Assembly (NCBI RefSeq): GCF_003390325.1
Contig: NZ_QUOK01000009.1
Span: forward strand, 62,001 to 126,000
Length of the DNA stretch: 64,000 bases
Direction: 5' to 3'
DNA from: Rhodohalobacter sp. SW132
GTDB lineage: Bacteria > Bacteroidota > Rhodothermia > Balneolales > Balneolaceae
How positions within the stretch are numbered: position 1 is the first letter of the stretch; each line of letters starts with the position of its first letter. A program made the position numbers and the translations under genes. Positions 46,489 through 54,746 of this stretch are shown piece after piece. Under the pieces are notes generated by a model. That model saw only the letters and a list, made by a program, of their open reading frames with translations, was not told where the DNA came from and ran no database searches.

Positions 46489-47598
46489 ATGAAAGTTTTA
46501 GCGAATCGATACCTTTATAAATTCCGGGAATTACTCCCCGATGGCATTGATCTCGATCTTTTTGATCCCGAAGAGCTCCCAAAAAATGCCCCGGAGTATG
46601 ATGCTCTTTTTGTAAACACCACCACGCCCATTAACGAACAGTCGCTGCCGGATACCGGCAATCTCTCATTTATCGCCACCGGTTCGTCCGGCACGGATCA
46701 TCTCGACCTCAAATACCTCAAATCCAAAGGGATTCGATATGGCGATGCGGCCGGATGCAACGCCGTTACGGTTGCGGAGTATATCATCACAGCACTGTTT
46801 CTTTTTCAGCAGAGATCCCGCATTCCGATGATAGACTTTAAAGTGGGAATAATCGGGAAAGGACATGTGGGCACAGCAGTTTCCCGGATGCTCACACGAT
46901 TCTCTATTCCTCACCTCGCATACGACCCTCCACGGTCCGATCACGACACCGATTTTCATTCTGCCCACTTCGAAGAGATTAAAGAGTGCAATATTCTCAC
47001 CTTTCACACTCCGATTACGTATAGCGGAGCGTATCCTACTCATCAGCTACTCAACCGAAGCTGGTTTCAAGGCTGCAATTACCATTTGATCATCAACTCC
47101 TCACGTGGTGAAGTGGTGGACGAAGAGTTGATCCTGGATGAAATGGAAACCGGCCGTCTGAAAAGTGCAATTATTGATGTATGGAAAGGCGAACCCGGTT
47201 TTAACACCCGCCTGGCGAAAAAAGCGAAGATCGCCACCCCTCATATAGCAGGATATTCCGTGCAATCAAAATTGCGGGCTTCACAGATGATCATCGATCA
47301 GTTTTGCCGCCATTTCGGTCTGCCGGTTCAGCCGCCGGAACCAGTTGAAAAAGTTGATCTCAACCTGACCAAAACCTACGAATCACTCGGCCAGGTTCTG
47401 GAAGATATCCATCCGATCTGTACATTCGACACCGAACTCCGCAAACTGATTGAATTGCCATCAGGCGAGCGAAAAAAGGCGTTTAAAACGCTCCGTTCTG
47501 AATCAGAACTCCGTCACGAATACACCAATATGCGCGTGGACAGCAAACTCCTGAATCAGTTTCCTGAACTCGGATTACTCGGTATCGATCCGAAATAG
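46489..47598 (+). CDS. pdxB: Erythronate-4-phosphate dehydrogenase
   Basis: This 369-residue NAD-dependent dehydrogenase of the D-2-hydroxyacid family acts in the DXP-dependent pyridoxal phosphate pathway, oxidising 4-phosphoerythronate. PdxB-type motifs are GSSGTDHLDL, AAGCNAVTVAEYIITAL, the nucleotide-binding VGIIGKGHVGTAVSRML, HTPITYSGAYPTHQLL, NSSRGEVVDEE, IDVWKGEP and TPHIAGYS with the catalytic His. A C-terminal dimerisation extension of about 110 residues distinguishes PdxB from SerA or lactate dehydrogenases. The start is the ATG at 46489. Its 3' end overlaps the convergent tatD gene by 24 bases. Confidence 0.92.
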   Translation: MKVLANRYLYKFRELLPDGIDLDLFDPEELPKNAPEYDALFVNTTTPINEQSLPDTGNLSFIATGSSGTDHLDLKYLKSKGIRYGDAAGCNAVTVAEYIITALFLFQQRSRIPMIDFKVGIIGKGHVGTAVSRMLTRFSIPHLAYDPPRSDHDTDFHSAHFEEIKECNILTFHTPITYSGAYPTHQLLNRSWFQGCNYHLIINSSRGEVVDEELILDEMETGRLKSAIIDVWKGEPGFNTRLAKKAKIATPHIAGYSVQSKLRASQMIIDQFCRHFGLPVQPPEPVEKVDLNLTKTYESLGQVLEDIHPICTFDTELRKLIELPSGERKKAFKTLRSESELRHEYTNMRVDSKLLNQFPELGLLGIDPK

Positions 47599-48348
47599 TT
47601 GAAATGCGTTTTTCGTGGTGATGGCGGCGATTTCATCCAGTGAAACTTCTTTCAGACGGGCAAGGTTTTTTGCCGTATACGCCATGAATGCCGGCTCATT
47701 TCGTTTGCCGCGTTTCGGTGCCGGAGAGAGGTAGGGCGCATCCGTTTCGAGGATCAGGGAGTCGAGCGGCATTTTTTGAACGGTGGCATCTACTCCCGCA
47801 TTTTTGAAAGTTGATACACCTCCGACTCCAAGATAAAGCCCGAGGTCGAGCGCGCGTTTCCCTTCATCTTCCGTGCCCGTAAAACAGTGCCAGACGCCGG
47901 TCAGCGATCCGTCCTGCTCCTCTTCAACAATATCAAGCAGATCAGCCGTACTGTCGCGATTATGCAGAACAACCGGTTTCTGCACCGCTTTCGCCACTCG
48001 GCAGTGCATCCTCAGGCTCTCTTTCTGTTCGGCGATATGATCGGTGCTCCAGTAATAATCGAGGCCGGTCTCTCCCACTCCCACATACTCCGGTGATGCG
48101 CAGGTTTCAGCAAGTTTCTCTTCTTCGCTGAGCCGTGAGGATTTCACATCACACGGATGAACCCCCATCATTTTATAAAATGAAATGGTGCTGTGTGAAA
48201 GATGATCCATCTGGCTGAGGGAGTTCCAGTCGATCGCGGGAAGAAATATATGACCAATTCCGGCTTCTTCAGCACGGGAAAGCACCTCATCAAGATCATC
48301 CGTAAACTGATCAAGATAGAGGTGTGAATGTGTGTCGGTGAGTTTCAA
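47575..48348 (-). CDS. TatD-family metal-dependent hydrolase (DNase)
   Basis: This 257-residue cytoplasmic TIM-barrel metalloenzyme belongs to the amidohydrolase superfamily. Metal ligands and motifs are all visible: THSHLYLDQF at the N-terminus (His-x-His), MGVHPCDV, GVGETGLDYYW, VVLHNRDS, GVWHCFTG and ILETDAPYLSP. Family members act as 3'-5' exonucleases on DNA or RNA and in DNA repair or RNA quality control. No ATG is available in a suitable place, and the first codon appears to be a TTG at 48348, directly before KLTDTHSH. The gene is convergent with pdxB and shares 24 bases with its end. The GlcNAc-kinase-like gene lies 84 bases upstream. Confidence 0.9.
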   Translation of the reverse strand: MKLTDTHSHLYLDQFTDDLDEVLSRAEEAGIGHIFLPAIDWNSLSQMDHLSHSTISFYKMMGVHPCDVKSSRLSEEEKLAETCASPEYVGVGETGLDYYWSTDHIAEQKESLRMHCRVAKAVQKPVVLHNRDSTADLLDIVEEEQDGSLTGVWHCFTGTEDEGKRALDLGLYLGVGGVSTFKNAGVDATVQKMPLDSLILETDAPYLSPAPKRGKRNEPAFMAYTAKNLARLKEVSLDEIAAITTKNAFQLFRIDTE

Positions 48349-48432
48349 AGGGGTGTGATGATCTGTTCTGTTTTCAATTCACATCAAAACTAAGAAGAAT
48401 TGCGGTCATTCCTGAACCCGGTTTTTGATCGT

Positions 48433-49272
48433 TTACCTTTTCGCGTGATACTCAACAAGTCCGCCGATTACACCGGAGGAAACGGAGTGTGAGGTAAAAC
48501 CTCTTTGAGTGAGGAGTGCAGATAGCAGACTGGAATGTTTGTTAGCAACCGTGCCGGTCAGCACAATTGGCTCTTGTTTGTCCGGTTTGATGGAGGAAAG
48601 CTGCTGATCTAAAAAACGCTCGAAACATCCGGTTATAATACGCAAAAGCTGTTTTGAACGGACTTTTTCCAAAACTTTTCCGGCCACAGAAGCAAGTTCC
48701 CGGTTGGGATGCGGGCTTTTGTAAATTTTATCCATCCAGTATGCGTACTCTCTATTCTGCAGTACTGAGGCCACCCGGGATGAGGTTTCTTCACCCATTT
48801 CATCCCTGAAAAATGCTTTCAAGATCGCACGGCCGATATCCGCTGCACTTCCCTCGTCACCGATTGCAAAACCGAGAGCGGCCGACCGGCGCACAATCTC
48901 ACCATTTTTATACCGTCCGCAAATGGAACCGGTGCCCATCGCACAGATCGTTCCGTTTCTGTTTTGAAGATGCGCACGCGCTGCCCCGGTGAGGTCATCA
49001 AACACATTCACCGCAGATTCCGGAAACACACGAATAATTGACTGTTTGATTTTTGATACCGGTTCCGATCCATAACATCCCGCTCCGTAAAACCATATAT
49101 GATCGACCTCACCAACATTTTTAAGCACGTTTTTTCGAAGTTCATCACCTATTTGCCCCGATGAATTGTACGCCGGATGGAGACCTTCACCCGAAAAGTA
49201 GTTTATTCCAGACGGTGTGATATATGCCCAGTCTGTTTTCGTGCCGCCGCTGTCTGCTATTAAGAGTTTCAT
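48433..49272 (-). CDS. BadF/BadG-type ATPase, N-acetylglucosamine kinase-like
   Basis: This 279-residue cytoplasmic protein has the ASKHA (actin-like) fold. The phosphate-1 loop is LLIADSGGTKTDWA and the phosphate-2 region is FDDLTGAARA. The adenosine-region motif is ICAMGTGSICGRY, then ALGFAIGDEGSAADIGR, typical of the BadF/BadG/BcrA family and of N-acetylglucosamine kinases in Bacteroidota. The likely role is phosphorylation of GlcNAc or a related amino sugar from peptidoglycan recycling or chitin. The C-terminal part (IVLTGTVANKHSSLL, then VSSGVIGGLVEYHAKR) closes the second lobe. The start codon lies 149 bases from the divergent tryptophan dioxygenase start. Confidence 0.82.
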   Translation of the reverse strand: MKLLIADSGGTKTDWAYITPSGINYFSGEGLHPAYNSSGQIGDELRKNVLKNVGEVDHIWFYGAGCYGSEPVSKIKQSIIRVFPESAVNVFDDLTGAARAHLQNRNGTICAMGTGSICGRYKNGEIVRRSAALGFAIGDEGSAADIGRAILKAFFRDEMGEETSSRVASVLQNREYAYWMDKIYKSPHPNRELASVAGKVLEKVRSKQLLRIITGCFERFLDQQLSSIKPDKQEPIVLTGTVANKHSSLLSALLTQRGFTSHSVSSGVIGGLVEYHAKR

Positions 49273-49421
49273 ACTATCGGTGTTGCGTGCATCTGCTCCA
49301 TTTATATTCTGTGCACGATCCTGTATTTTTTATTCAGAATCAATTTTGTTTTTCACTGCTCCACATAATGTTGCGCGCTTTTGTACCTTTCATGCGTAAA
49401 TTGAACCGAACGAAATTCCCC

Positions 49422-50204
49422 ATGAGTTTAACCTACACAAATTACCTGAATGTTGATAAGCTACTGAAACTGCAGGAGCCGAAATCGGAACCTGAAGAGC
49501 ATGATGAGATGCTTTTTATCATCATCCATCAGAGCTACGAACTCTGGTTCAAACAAATACTGCACGAATTCGACAAACTCAGGACCGATCTTGAAAATGG
49601 CAATACCTGGGCGTCTGCCAAAACGATGAGGCGGATTTTAACAATTCTCAAAACCATGGTCTCCCAGATCGATATCCTGGAAACCATGACGCCGCTGGAA
49701 TTTAACAGCTTTCGCGGGTTTTTGCAGCAGGCGAGCGGGTTTCAGTCGGTTCAGTTTCGTGAGATGGAGATCATCTGCGGAATGCGTTCGGAGCATATCA
49801 TTAAAGTTCACGCCGATCAGCCGGAACTGCAGCAGCAGCTCATCGACAGGGAAAAAGAGTCTACTCTTTGGGAGAGTTTCTGCAAATACCTCCAAAAGAT
49901 GGGGCATCCGATAAAGGATCCCAAACGCGTTAATGAGCAGGGACTTGTGCATAATTCGTCTGAGGAGAACCAGAAAACGCTCGTGGAGATTATGAACAAT
50001 GATCCCGAAGCGGCACTGCTCTGCGAACTTTTTGTTGATTATGATGAAGGGCTGCAGGAGTGGCGATACCGGCATGTAAAAATGGTTGAGCGCACGATTG
50101 GGACAAAAAAAGGGACCGGCGGATCGGATGGTGCTAAATACCTCCGGCAAACGTTGAACAATCCTATCTTTCCGGATCTTTGGGCAATACGGACACAGTT
50201 TTGA
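49422..50204 (+). CDS. kynA: Tryptophan 2,3-dioxygenase
   Basis: This 260-residue haem enzyme opens the indole ring of L-tryptophan to give N-formylkynurenine, the first step of the kynurenine pathway. Diagnostic features are LTYTNYLNVDKLLKLQ at the start and FIIIHQSYELWFKQ, which carries the distal His of the family. Others are LEFNSFRGFLQQASGFQSVQFREME and WRYRHVKMVERTIGTKKGTGGSDGAKYL, with the proximal haem-ligand His in YRH. The ATG at 49422 gives the usual family start. The same frame stays open upstream to 49224, including an ATG at 49392, but those residues look non-native. No other kynurenine-pathway gene is in the window. Confidence 0.94.
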   Translation: MSLTYTNYLNVDKLLKLQEPKSEPEEHDEMLFIIIHQSYELWFKQILHEFDKLRTDLENGNTWASAKTMRRILTILKTMVSQIDILETMTPLEFNSFRGFLQQASGFQSVQFREMEIICGMRSEHIIKVHADQPELQQQLIDREKESTLWESFCKYLQKMGHPIKDPKRVNEQGLVHNSSEENQKTLVEIMNNDPEAALLCELFVDYDEGLQEWRYRHVKMVERTIGTKKGTGGSDGAKYLRQTLNNPIFPDLWAIRTQF

Positions 50205-50258
50205 ACGGTTCATTCGATCACTCCGTTACTTGAACAGCCTCACAGAAAGCTATTTAAT

Positions 50259-50627
50259 ATGGGCAGTACAGAACTCAGCGAAAAAAATTATCTGCGTATT
50301 TGTTTTATCAATTGGGCGCTCTCCGTGCCTTTGCTCCTTATTTTTTCGTGGCCTTACTTTATCATAACTCAGCTTTTAGGCATCCCGAAAATCATGGCAC
50401 TTCCCGGGTCTATTTTCTTTGCGCTTCCGTTTATGCTTACGCTGCTTCATGGACATGTAACGATGGCGGTAGGCGTGGTTCACCGGATCCACTATTACGA
50501 CTGGCTACAGAGCTACCCGTTTACGTATGGGCTGCTTTTCCATCCCATCATTGTAAAAACACGTTTTCGCCTTTCGCTTTTCTTTGCAAGCGTGCTTCTG
50601 TTTCTGGTTGGGTTGTGGATGAGCTGA
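50259..50627 (+). CDS. Small integral membrane protein of unknown function
   Basis: This 122-residue protein has three or four hydrophobic segments: about 15-40 (FINWALSVPLLLIFSWPYFI), 46-68 (MALPGSIFFALPFMLTLLHG) and 104-121 (LFFASVLLFLVGLWM). Between them is a segment rich in His, Tyr and Trp (VVHRIHYYDWLQSYPF). I recognise no family. It starts 54 bases after the tryptophan dioxygenase stop on the same strand, so co-transcription is likely. A functional link is not shown. Confidence 0.65.
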   Translation: MGSTELSEKNYLRICFINWALSVPLLLIFSWPYFIITQLLGIPKIMALPGSIFFALPFMLTLLHGHVTMAVGVVHRIHYYDWLQSYPFTYGLLFHPIIVKTRFRLSLFFASVLLFLVGLWMS

Positions 50628-50703
50628 GTTATATTTTTCTCAAATGAATGAACGTGTGTTATACAGACTGTTTTTCTTGTCAAGGAAGAGCTATCAAAAA
50701 TCA

Positions 50704-50778
50704 GTCATCGGATGAGTCATCCATGAATAATATGTTGATTCAGGGTGTCTCGATTTTTCGAATAATTTATCCGATGAC
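50704..50778. repeat. Inverted repeat GTCATCGGAT ... ATCCGATGAC
   Basis: Ten-base perfect arms at 50704-50713 and 50769-50778 flank 55 bases in the gap between two convergent genes. The arm sequence is closely related to the arms of the two hairpins at 54516-54546 and 54607-54639. Confidence 0.55.
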
Positions 50779-50827
50779 CTACTTGAAAATTTTATCGATG
50801 GCACAACAGTTATCTATCAGATGAATT

Positions 50828-51547
50828 CTAAACAAATGCCCTCACCGCTAACCCTGTGAGCAGTGCCAGAAGCGCTGAAAGCAGTGTCCCGATCAATACA
50901 TATTCCGCAAACGTCCTGTTTTCGAACTCTTTGTAGCGCACTACTCCTTTTGCCGTTAAAATAAACCCGATCGCCGCATACTGCCCGGCAATCGTAAACA
51001 GAAATATAAAAATCCGCTCCAGCATCCCGATCACACGGCCGGTATTGTATTCCCGATCCGTTACCGTTGAGTTGATCTCCCCAATCGGGTCCAGTTTCAG
51101 AAGCTTTAATATATGGCGGAGAAGTGTGTTCATTTCGTTCATCACCAGGAGAATCCCAAACAGTAACATCATCACCGATAATGCCATTTCTACAGCGCCC
51201 GGGCCGGATTCATACAGAAAATCCACAATTGTTCGATCCATTTCTGCATTCAGCAAGGGACTAAACATCAACCCTGTCAACCCAATATACAACAGCAAAC
51301 CGAACAGACGATTTCTGTAGATTTTCTCCCCATTACGCTCCAGGTAAATGGTGGCAATCGGGAGCAGCAGAAGAGTGATCAGCAGTAGAACCCAGGTCAG
51401 GTTCACTTCCATCAGCAGCAGGACAATCAGCGGTATGGCCGCCATTTTCAGGATCGTACCGCTGGTAGCACCGTCATCTTCAAACGTCAGCCGCAAACGG
51501 GAAATCAGCACCAGGTTCAGCGTAATAAAAAAGAGCAGCAGATTCAT
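50828..51547 (-). CDS. Membrane protein partnered with the SatD-like gene (resembles the C-terminal part of DUF3307 proteins)
   Basis: This 239-residue protein has about seven hydrophobic segments, beginning LLLFFITLNLVLIS. The C-terminal third (VIGMLERIFIFLFTIAGQYAAIGFILTAKGVVRYKEF, then AEYVLIGTLLSALLALL) resembles, from memory, the end of DUF3307 membrane proteins. The usual DUF3307 N-terminal segment is not seen, so this may be a divergent or rearranged relative. The gene overlaps the end of the SatD-like gene by four bases (stop and start share ATGA), a sign of translational coupling. DUF3307 and SatD proteins are often neighbours, which supports a common but unknown task. Confidence 0.7.
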   Translation of the reverse strand: MNLLLFFITLNLVLISRLRLTFEDDGATSGTILKMAAIPLIVLLLMEVNLTWVLLLITLLLLPIATIYLERNGEKIYRNRLFGLLLYIGLTGLMFSPLLNAEMDRTIVDFLYESGPGAVEMALSVMMLLFGILLVMNEMNTLLRHILKLLKLDPIGEINSTVTDREYNTGRVIGMLERIFIFLFTIAGQYAAIGFILTAKGVVRYKEFENRTFAEYVLIGTLLSALLALLTGLAVRAFV

Positions 51548-52191
51548 GATGATTCCAGGTTTTCCAGGTACCGATTCATCAACACCGTGATATTGCCGGT
51601 CATTTCCATGATGATATCGATGCTTCCGTCTTCCCGATTTTTATAGACGGCTGTTTCTGAGATATCAAGCTCTGCCGCGATTTTCTTCACCGGCAGACCA
51701 CTGTTTAATTTATTCACTATCATGTATCGCGTTTTTTTCCACTTTTTTATTCCATCTGACATCAGCCAGAGCGAACTGTTTGCCAGGGCAAGCTCGGAGC
51801 CCTCTTCGGCTCCCTCGGCGTCTACTCCAAACAGGTACCCGGTTTTTTTCAGCTTTTCGATTCTTTCTCTCGCCGCATAAAACGCCGGGCCATCCATTCC
51901 GATCGCCTGTTTTGGGTTTATCGGGGTGACAATCGTGCCGATCGAAATCGCAAAACGAACCGAAACCGGGTGCAGCTCGGCGAGAATCCGCCAAATATCT
52001 TTCCAAATACCTGAAGTATCGCCATACACCGCCTGGAATTCATCTCCCAGCGTGATGGTGTAGGGAGAGGCAAGAGACTCCGATTCTTTGCTGATCGTTT
52101 CCAGCAATCGCTCCAGCTTCTCCTGCAGTTCTTTCCGGCCGGAAGAGCTCAGCTTTCTCGACTCTACAATATCACCTATAATCACAATCAT
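51544..52191 (-). CDS. SatD-family protein with C-terminal helix-turn-helix
   Basis: This gene product has about 215 residues from the ATG at 52191 (MIVIIGDIVESRKL). An in-frame TTG at 52230 would add 13 polar residues and is less likely. The N-terminal domain has features reminiscent of nucleotidyl-cyclase folds (IIGDIVESR, YTITLGDEFQAVYGD, RFAISIGTI). The C-terminal part contains a predicted helix-turn-helix (GLPVKKIAAELDISETAVYKNRE). SatD was named from a streptococcal acid-tolerance locus; its biochemical activity is not established to my knowledge. The gene is translationally coupled to the membrane gene downstream. Three palindromes at 52233-52307 lie 42-116 bases upstream of the ATG, so autoregulation is plausible. 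Confidence 0.8.
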   Translation of the reverse strand: MIVIIGDIVESRKLSSSGRKELQEKLERLLETISKESESLASPYTITLGDEFQAVYGDTSGIWKDIWRILAELHPVSVRFAISIGTIVTPINPKQAIGMDGPAFYAARERIEKLKKTGYLFGVDAEGAEEGSELALANSSLWLMSDGIKKWKKTRYMIVNKLNSGLPVKKIAAELDISETAVYKNREDGSIDIIMEMTGNITVLMNRYLENLESS

Positions 52192-52230
52192 ACAAGCACC
52201 ATCTCGATTCGAAGAATCTGTGTTCTGCAA

Positions 52231-52314
52231 AATTCAACTGAATCAGTTTAATTTTTGAATTTCAACCAAAATAGTTGAAAAAATACAATTAAACCAATAT
52301 GGTTGAATTTAAAC
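52231..52314 (-). promoter_or_regulatory. Three evenly spaced palindromic operator-like sites upstream of the SatD-like gene
   Basis: Three related palindromes of the form TTCAAC-N7-GTTGAA lie at 52233-52251 (TTCAACTGAATCAGTTTAA), 52261-52279 (TTCAACCAAAATAGTTGAA) and 52289-52307 (TTAAACCAATATGGTTGAA). Their centres, 52242, 52270 and 52298, are exactly 28 bp apart. The core arms are conserved while the spacers differ, as expected for protein-binding sites. They lie in the promoter region of the SatD-like gene, whose product has a helix-turn-helix, so that protein is the first candidate to bind them. Confidence 0.7.
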
Positions 52315-52334
52315 ATAAATAGTGCCATTCAATG

Positions 52335-52366
52335 AAAAAGCCGGGGATTCAGAACACCGGCTTTTC
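52335..52366 (-). terminator. Rho-independent terminator of acs
   Basis: On the minus strand AAAAGCCGG (52365-52357) and CCGGCTTTT (52344-52336) form a 9-bp stem with a 12-base loop, ending in CTTTTT. It lies 32 bases after the acs stop and separates it from the SatD-like operon. Confidence 0.82.
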
Positions 52367-52397
52367 ATGGATTTCGCGCAAATCTGCGGATCGGCCG

Positions 52398-54296
52398 TTA
52401 GTAGGCTTTACCATTTTTGATATCGTCAACCACGGACGGATCCAGAAGTGTGGATGTGTCCCCCAGGTTTTCGAGATCGTTTGCCGCAACTTTCCTGAGA
52501 ATTCGCCTCATGATTTTCCCTGATCGGGTTTTCGGCAAACCGGCAACAACCTGAATTTTATCCGGCTTGGCAATCGGGCCGATGATTTTGGTTACCAGAT
52601 CATGAATCTCTTTTTTAAACGCTTCCGGATTTTCGGGCTCTTTCTCGCAGATCATAAAGGCGTAGACACCCTGCCCTTTCACATCATGCGGATACCCAAC
52701 AATGGCCGTTTCTACGATGTTTTTATGCTCATCGATCGCGTTTTCAATTTCTGCCGTTCCCAGCCTGTGTCCGGAAACGTTGAGCACATCATCCACACGG
52801 CCGGTAATTCTGTAGTAGCCGTCATCGTCGCGCCGGCAGCCATCACCCGTGAAATAGTATCCTTTATAAGCGCTCATGTACGTTTCCAGGTATCGGTCGT
52901 GATCTCCCCATACCGTGCGCGCGATACCGGGCCACGGATGTTTAATACAAAGATTTCCATTCACGCCGTTGCCGTCAATCTCTTTGCCTTCCTCATCCAT
53001 TAGCACAGGTGTGATTCCGGGCAGGGGAAGTGTTGCGAAACCCGGTTTGGTTGGAGTGATGCCTGCCAGCGGGGAGATCATAATACCTCCCGTTTCGGTT
53101 TGCCACCAGGTATCCACAATCGGGCAATTTCCGCCGCCGATGTGATCGTTATACCAGTTCCAGGCCTCTTCATTGATCGGTTCACCCACGCTGCCAAGTA
53201 CTTTCAGCGAGCTGAGATCGTATTTCTTCACATAGTCGATATCGTAGCTCATCAACGCGCGAATGGCGGTTGGTGCCGTATAAAAATGAGTGACTTTATA
53301 TTTTTCAACAACTTCCCACAGACGGCCGGCATCGGGATAGGTTGGCGTTCCTTCAAAAATAATCCCGGTGGCGCCGGTAAACAGCGGTCCATACATAATA
53401 TAGGAGTGGCCCGTGATCCAGCCCGCATCAGCCGTACACCAGTAGATATCCTCTTCTTCAACCTGGAACACGTTCCGGAACGTGTAGCTGGTGTAGACCA
53501 TATATCCGCCGCAGGTGTGCAAAACGCCTTTTGGCTTGCCGGTGGAGCCGGATGTATAGAGAATAAAAAGCGGGTCTTCCGCATCCATTTCAACCGCCGT
53601 ATGTTTTTTAGAGGCGTTTCGGATGAGCATATGCCACCATTCGTCACGCCCTTCCACCCAGTCGATATCGCGGTTGGTACGCTGACAAACAATTACACTT
53701 TTAACATTCGGGCAGCTTTCAAGGGCTTCATCAGAAATATCTTTCAGCGGAACGTGCTTATCGCCACGGCGAAGACCGTCGTTGGTGATCAGCATTTTGG
53801 CATCGCAATCTTGAATCCGCTCAGAAAGTGCCTGGGCTGAAAATCCTGCAAATACGATAGAATGCACCGCACCAATACGCGCACAGGCAAGTGCCGCAAT
53901 AATCAGTTCCGGCGTCATTGCCATATAAATGCACACCCGATCGCCTTTTTCTACTCCTTTACTTTCCAGGACATTAGCGAAGCGGCAGACATCCTCATGA
54001 AGCTGACGGTAGGTTATGGTTCGCCGAAAACTGTCGGGGTGATTCGGCTCAAAAATGAACGCCGTTTTGTTACCAATGGTATTCAGATGGCGATCAAGCG
54101 CATTTTCGGTGATATTGAGCTTTCCGCCTTCAAACCATTTAATATCCCCTTTTTCAAATCCGCCGGAATGAACTTTGTCCCAGCTCTTTCTCCAGTAAAA
54201 CGTCCCGGCTTCGTGCTCCCAGAACTTCAGGCGATCCTTTTCACTCTGTTTATACGTTTCTTTGTACTCATCAAAAGATTTAATATTCAGCCACAT
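52398..54296 (-). CDS. acs: Acetyl-CoA synthetase (AMP-forming)
   Basis: This 632-residue cytoplasmic adenylate-forming ligase makes acetyl-CoA from acetate, ATP and CoA. Motifs are the N-terminal Acs-specific region (WFEGGKLNITENALDRHL), the P-loop LFILYTSGSTGKPKGVLHT, and WCTADAGWITGHSYIMYGPL. Also seen are VDTWWQTETGG, GDGCRRDDDGYYRITGRVDDVLNVSGHRLGTAEIE and the C-terminal PKTRSGKIMRR, whose Lys is the conserved acetylation site that regulates this family. Length is normal. It is a single-gene unit with a clear terminator at 52335-52366. Confidence 0.95.
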   Translation of the reverse strand: MWLNIKSFDEYKETYKQSEKDRLKFWEHEAGTFYWRKSWDKVHSGGFEKGDIKWFEGGKLNITENALDRHLNTIGNKTAFIFEPNHPDSFRRTITYRQLHEDVCRFANVLESKGVEKGDRVCIYMAMTPELIIAALACARIGAVHSIVFAGFSAQALSERIQDCDAKMLITNDGLRRGDKHVPLKDISDEALESCPNVKSVIVCQRTNRDIDWVEGRDEWWHMLIRNASKKHTAVEMDAEDPLFILYTSGSTGKPKGVLHTCGGYMVYTSYTFRNVFQVEEEDIYWCTADAGWITGHSYIMYGPLFTGATGIIFEGTPTYPDAGRLWEVVEKYKVTHFYTAPTAIRALMSYDIDYVKKYDLSSLKVLGSVGEPINEEAWNWYNDHIGGGNCPIVDTWWQTETGGIMISPLAGITPTKPGFATLPLPGITPVLMDEEGKEIDGNGVNGNLCIKHPWPGIARTVWGDHDRYLETYMSAYKGYYFTGDGCRRDDDGYYRITGRVDDVLNVSGHRLGTAEIENAIDEHKNIVETAIVGYPHDVKGQGVYAFMICEKEPENPEAFKKEIHDLVTKIIGPIAKPDKIQVVAGLPKTRSGKIMRRILRKVAANDLENLGDTSTLLDPSVVDDIKNGKAY

Positions 54297-54515
54297 ACGA
54301 ATTCAGTTTATTTATAATTATTTCCATCATTCAGAAGACATCAAAAGCGCTTCTATGTTGATGTTTTTTAGGCGGTTTTTCAAGTCTTTTTTGATAAAAG
54401 TTTTAATACGGAGAATATGCGAATGTCAAAATCAAAAACCTCCCCCCTCTGACCACCACTGCAATGGATAAACTACTGTCAAGTCAATTTTGATTTGTCG
54501 GGTTAATGAAATACC

Positions 54516-54546
54516 CTCATCCGCTGACTCCACGTCACCGGATGAG
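54516..54546. repeat. Hairpin repeat CTCATCCGcTGA / TCAcCGGATGAG
   Basis: Twelve-base arms at 54516-54527 and 54535-54546 pair with a single C-C mismatch around a 7-base loop. The arm core matches the perfect hairpin 60 bases downstream and the inverted repeat at 50704-50778. Confidence 0.6.
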
Positions 54547-54606
54547 TGGATAGGAGTAAGAAATTACTCTATAAGATTATGCACTGGATAATGTAAAGTC
54601 AGGACA

Positions 54607-54639
54607 ATTCACCGGATGAAGCGAATTCATCCGGTGAAT
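54607..54639. repeat. Perfect 14-bp inverted repeat with 5-base loop
   Basis: ATTCACCGGATGAA (54607-54620) and TTCATCCGGTGAAT (54626-54639) surround GCGAA. There is no T-run on either side and no gene ends nearby, so it does not look like a terminator. It could be a protein-binding site or a REP-like intergenic element. Confidence 0.65.
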
Positions 54640-54746
54640 ATTTACACAAACACGCCTATTAAACAGAATACCAAATTTAACTCTATATCATTCAAACGAT
54701 TCCGCGGAATAATTCTGTTTGGCAAGCAGATATTGATTCATTAAAT

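Larger units (their letters stand above)
54297..54746. other. Divergent intergenic region between acs and the helicase gene
   Basis: This 450-base stretch contains the promoters of both divergent genes and two hairpin-forming repeats (54516-54546 and 54607-54639). It also has an AAGCGCTT palindrome at 54345-54352, about 50 bases before the acs start. No RNA gene or short coding frame was recognised. Confidence 0.55.

Noticed and set aside
53100-53840. Plus-strand open frame of 246 codons opposite acs
   Set aside because: Acs motifs on the minus strand are unambiguous; the reverse frame is a by-product of codon bias.
54345-54352. AAGCGCTT palindrome upstream of acs as a second LacI-type site
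   Set aside because: An 8-bp sequence is expected about once in a window of this size, and the flanks do not extend the symmetry.
54334-54371. CATCAA...TTGATG followed by TTTTTTA as a plus-strand terminator
   Set aside because: The stem is only six base pairs with a 13-base loop, and no plus-strand gene ends upstream of it.
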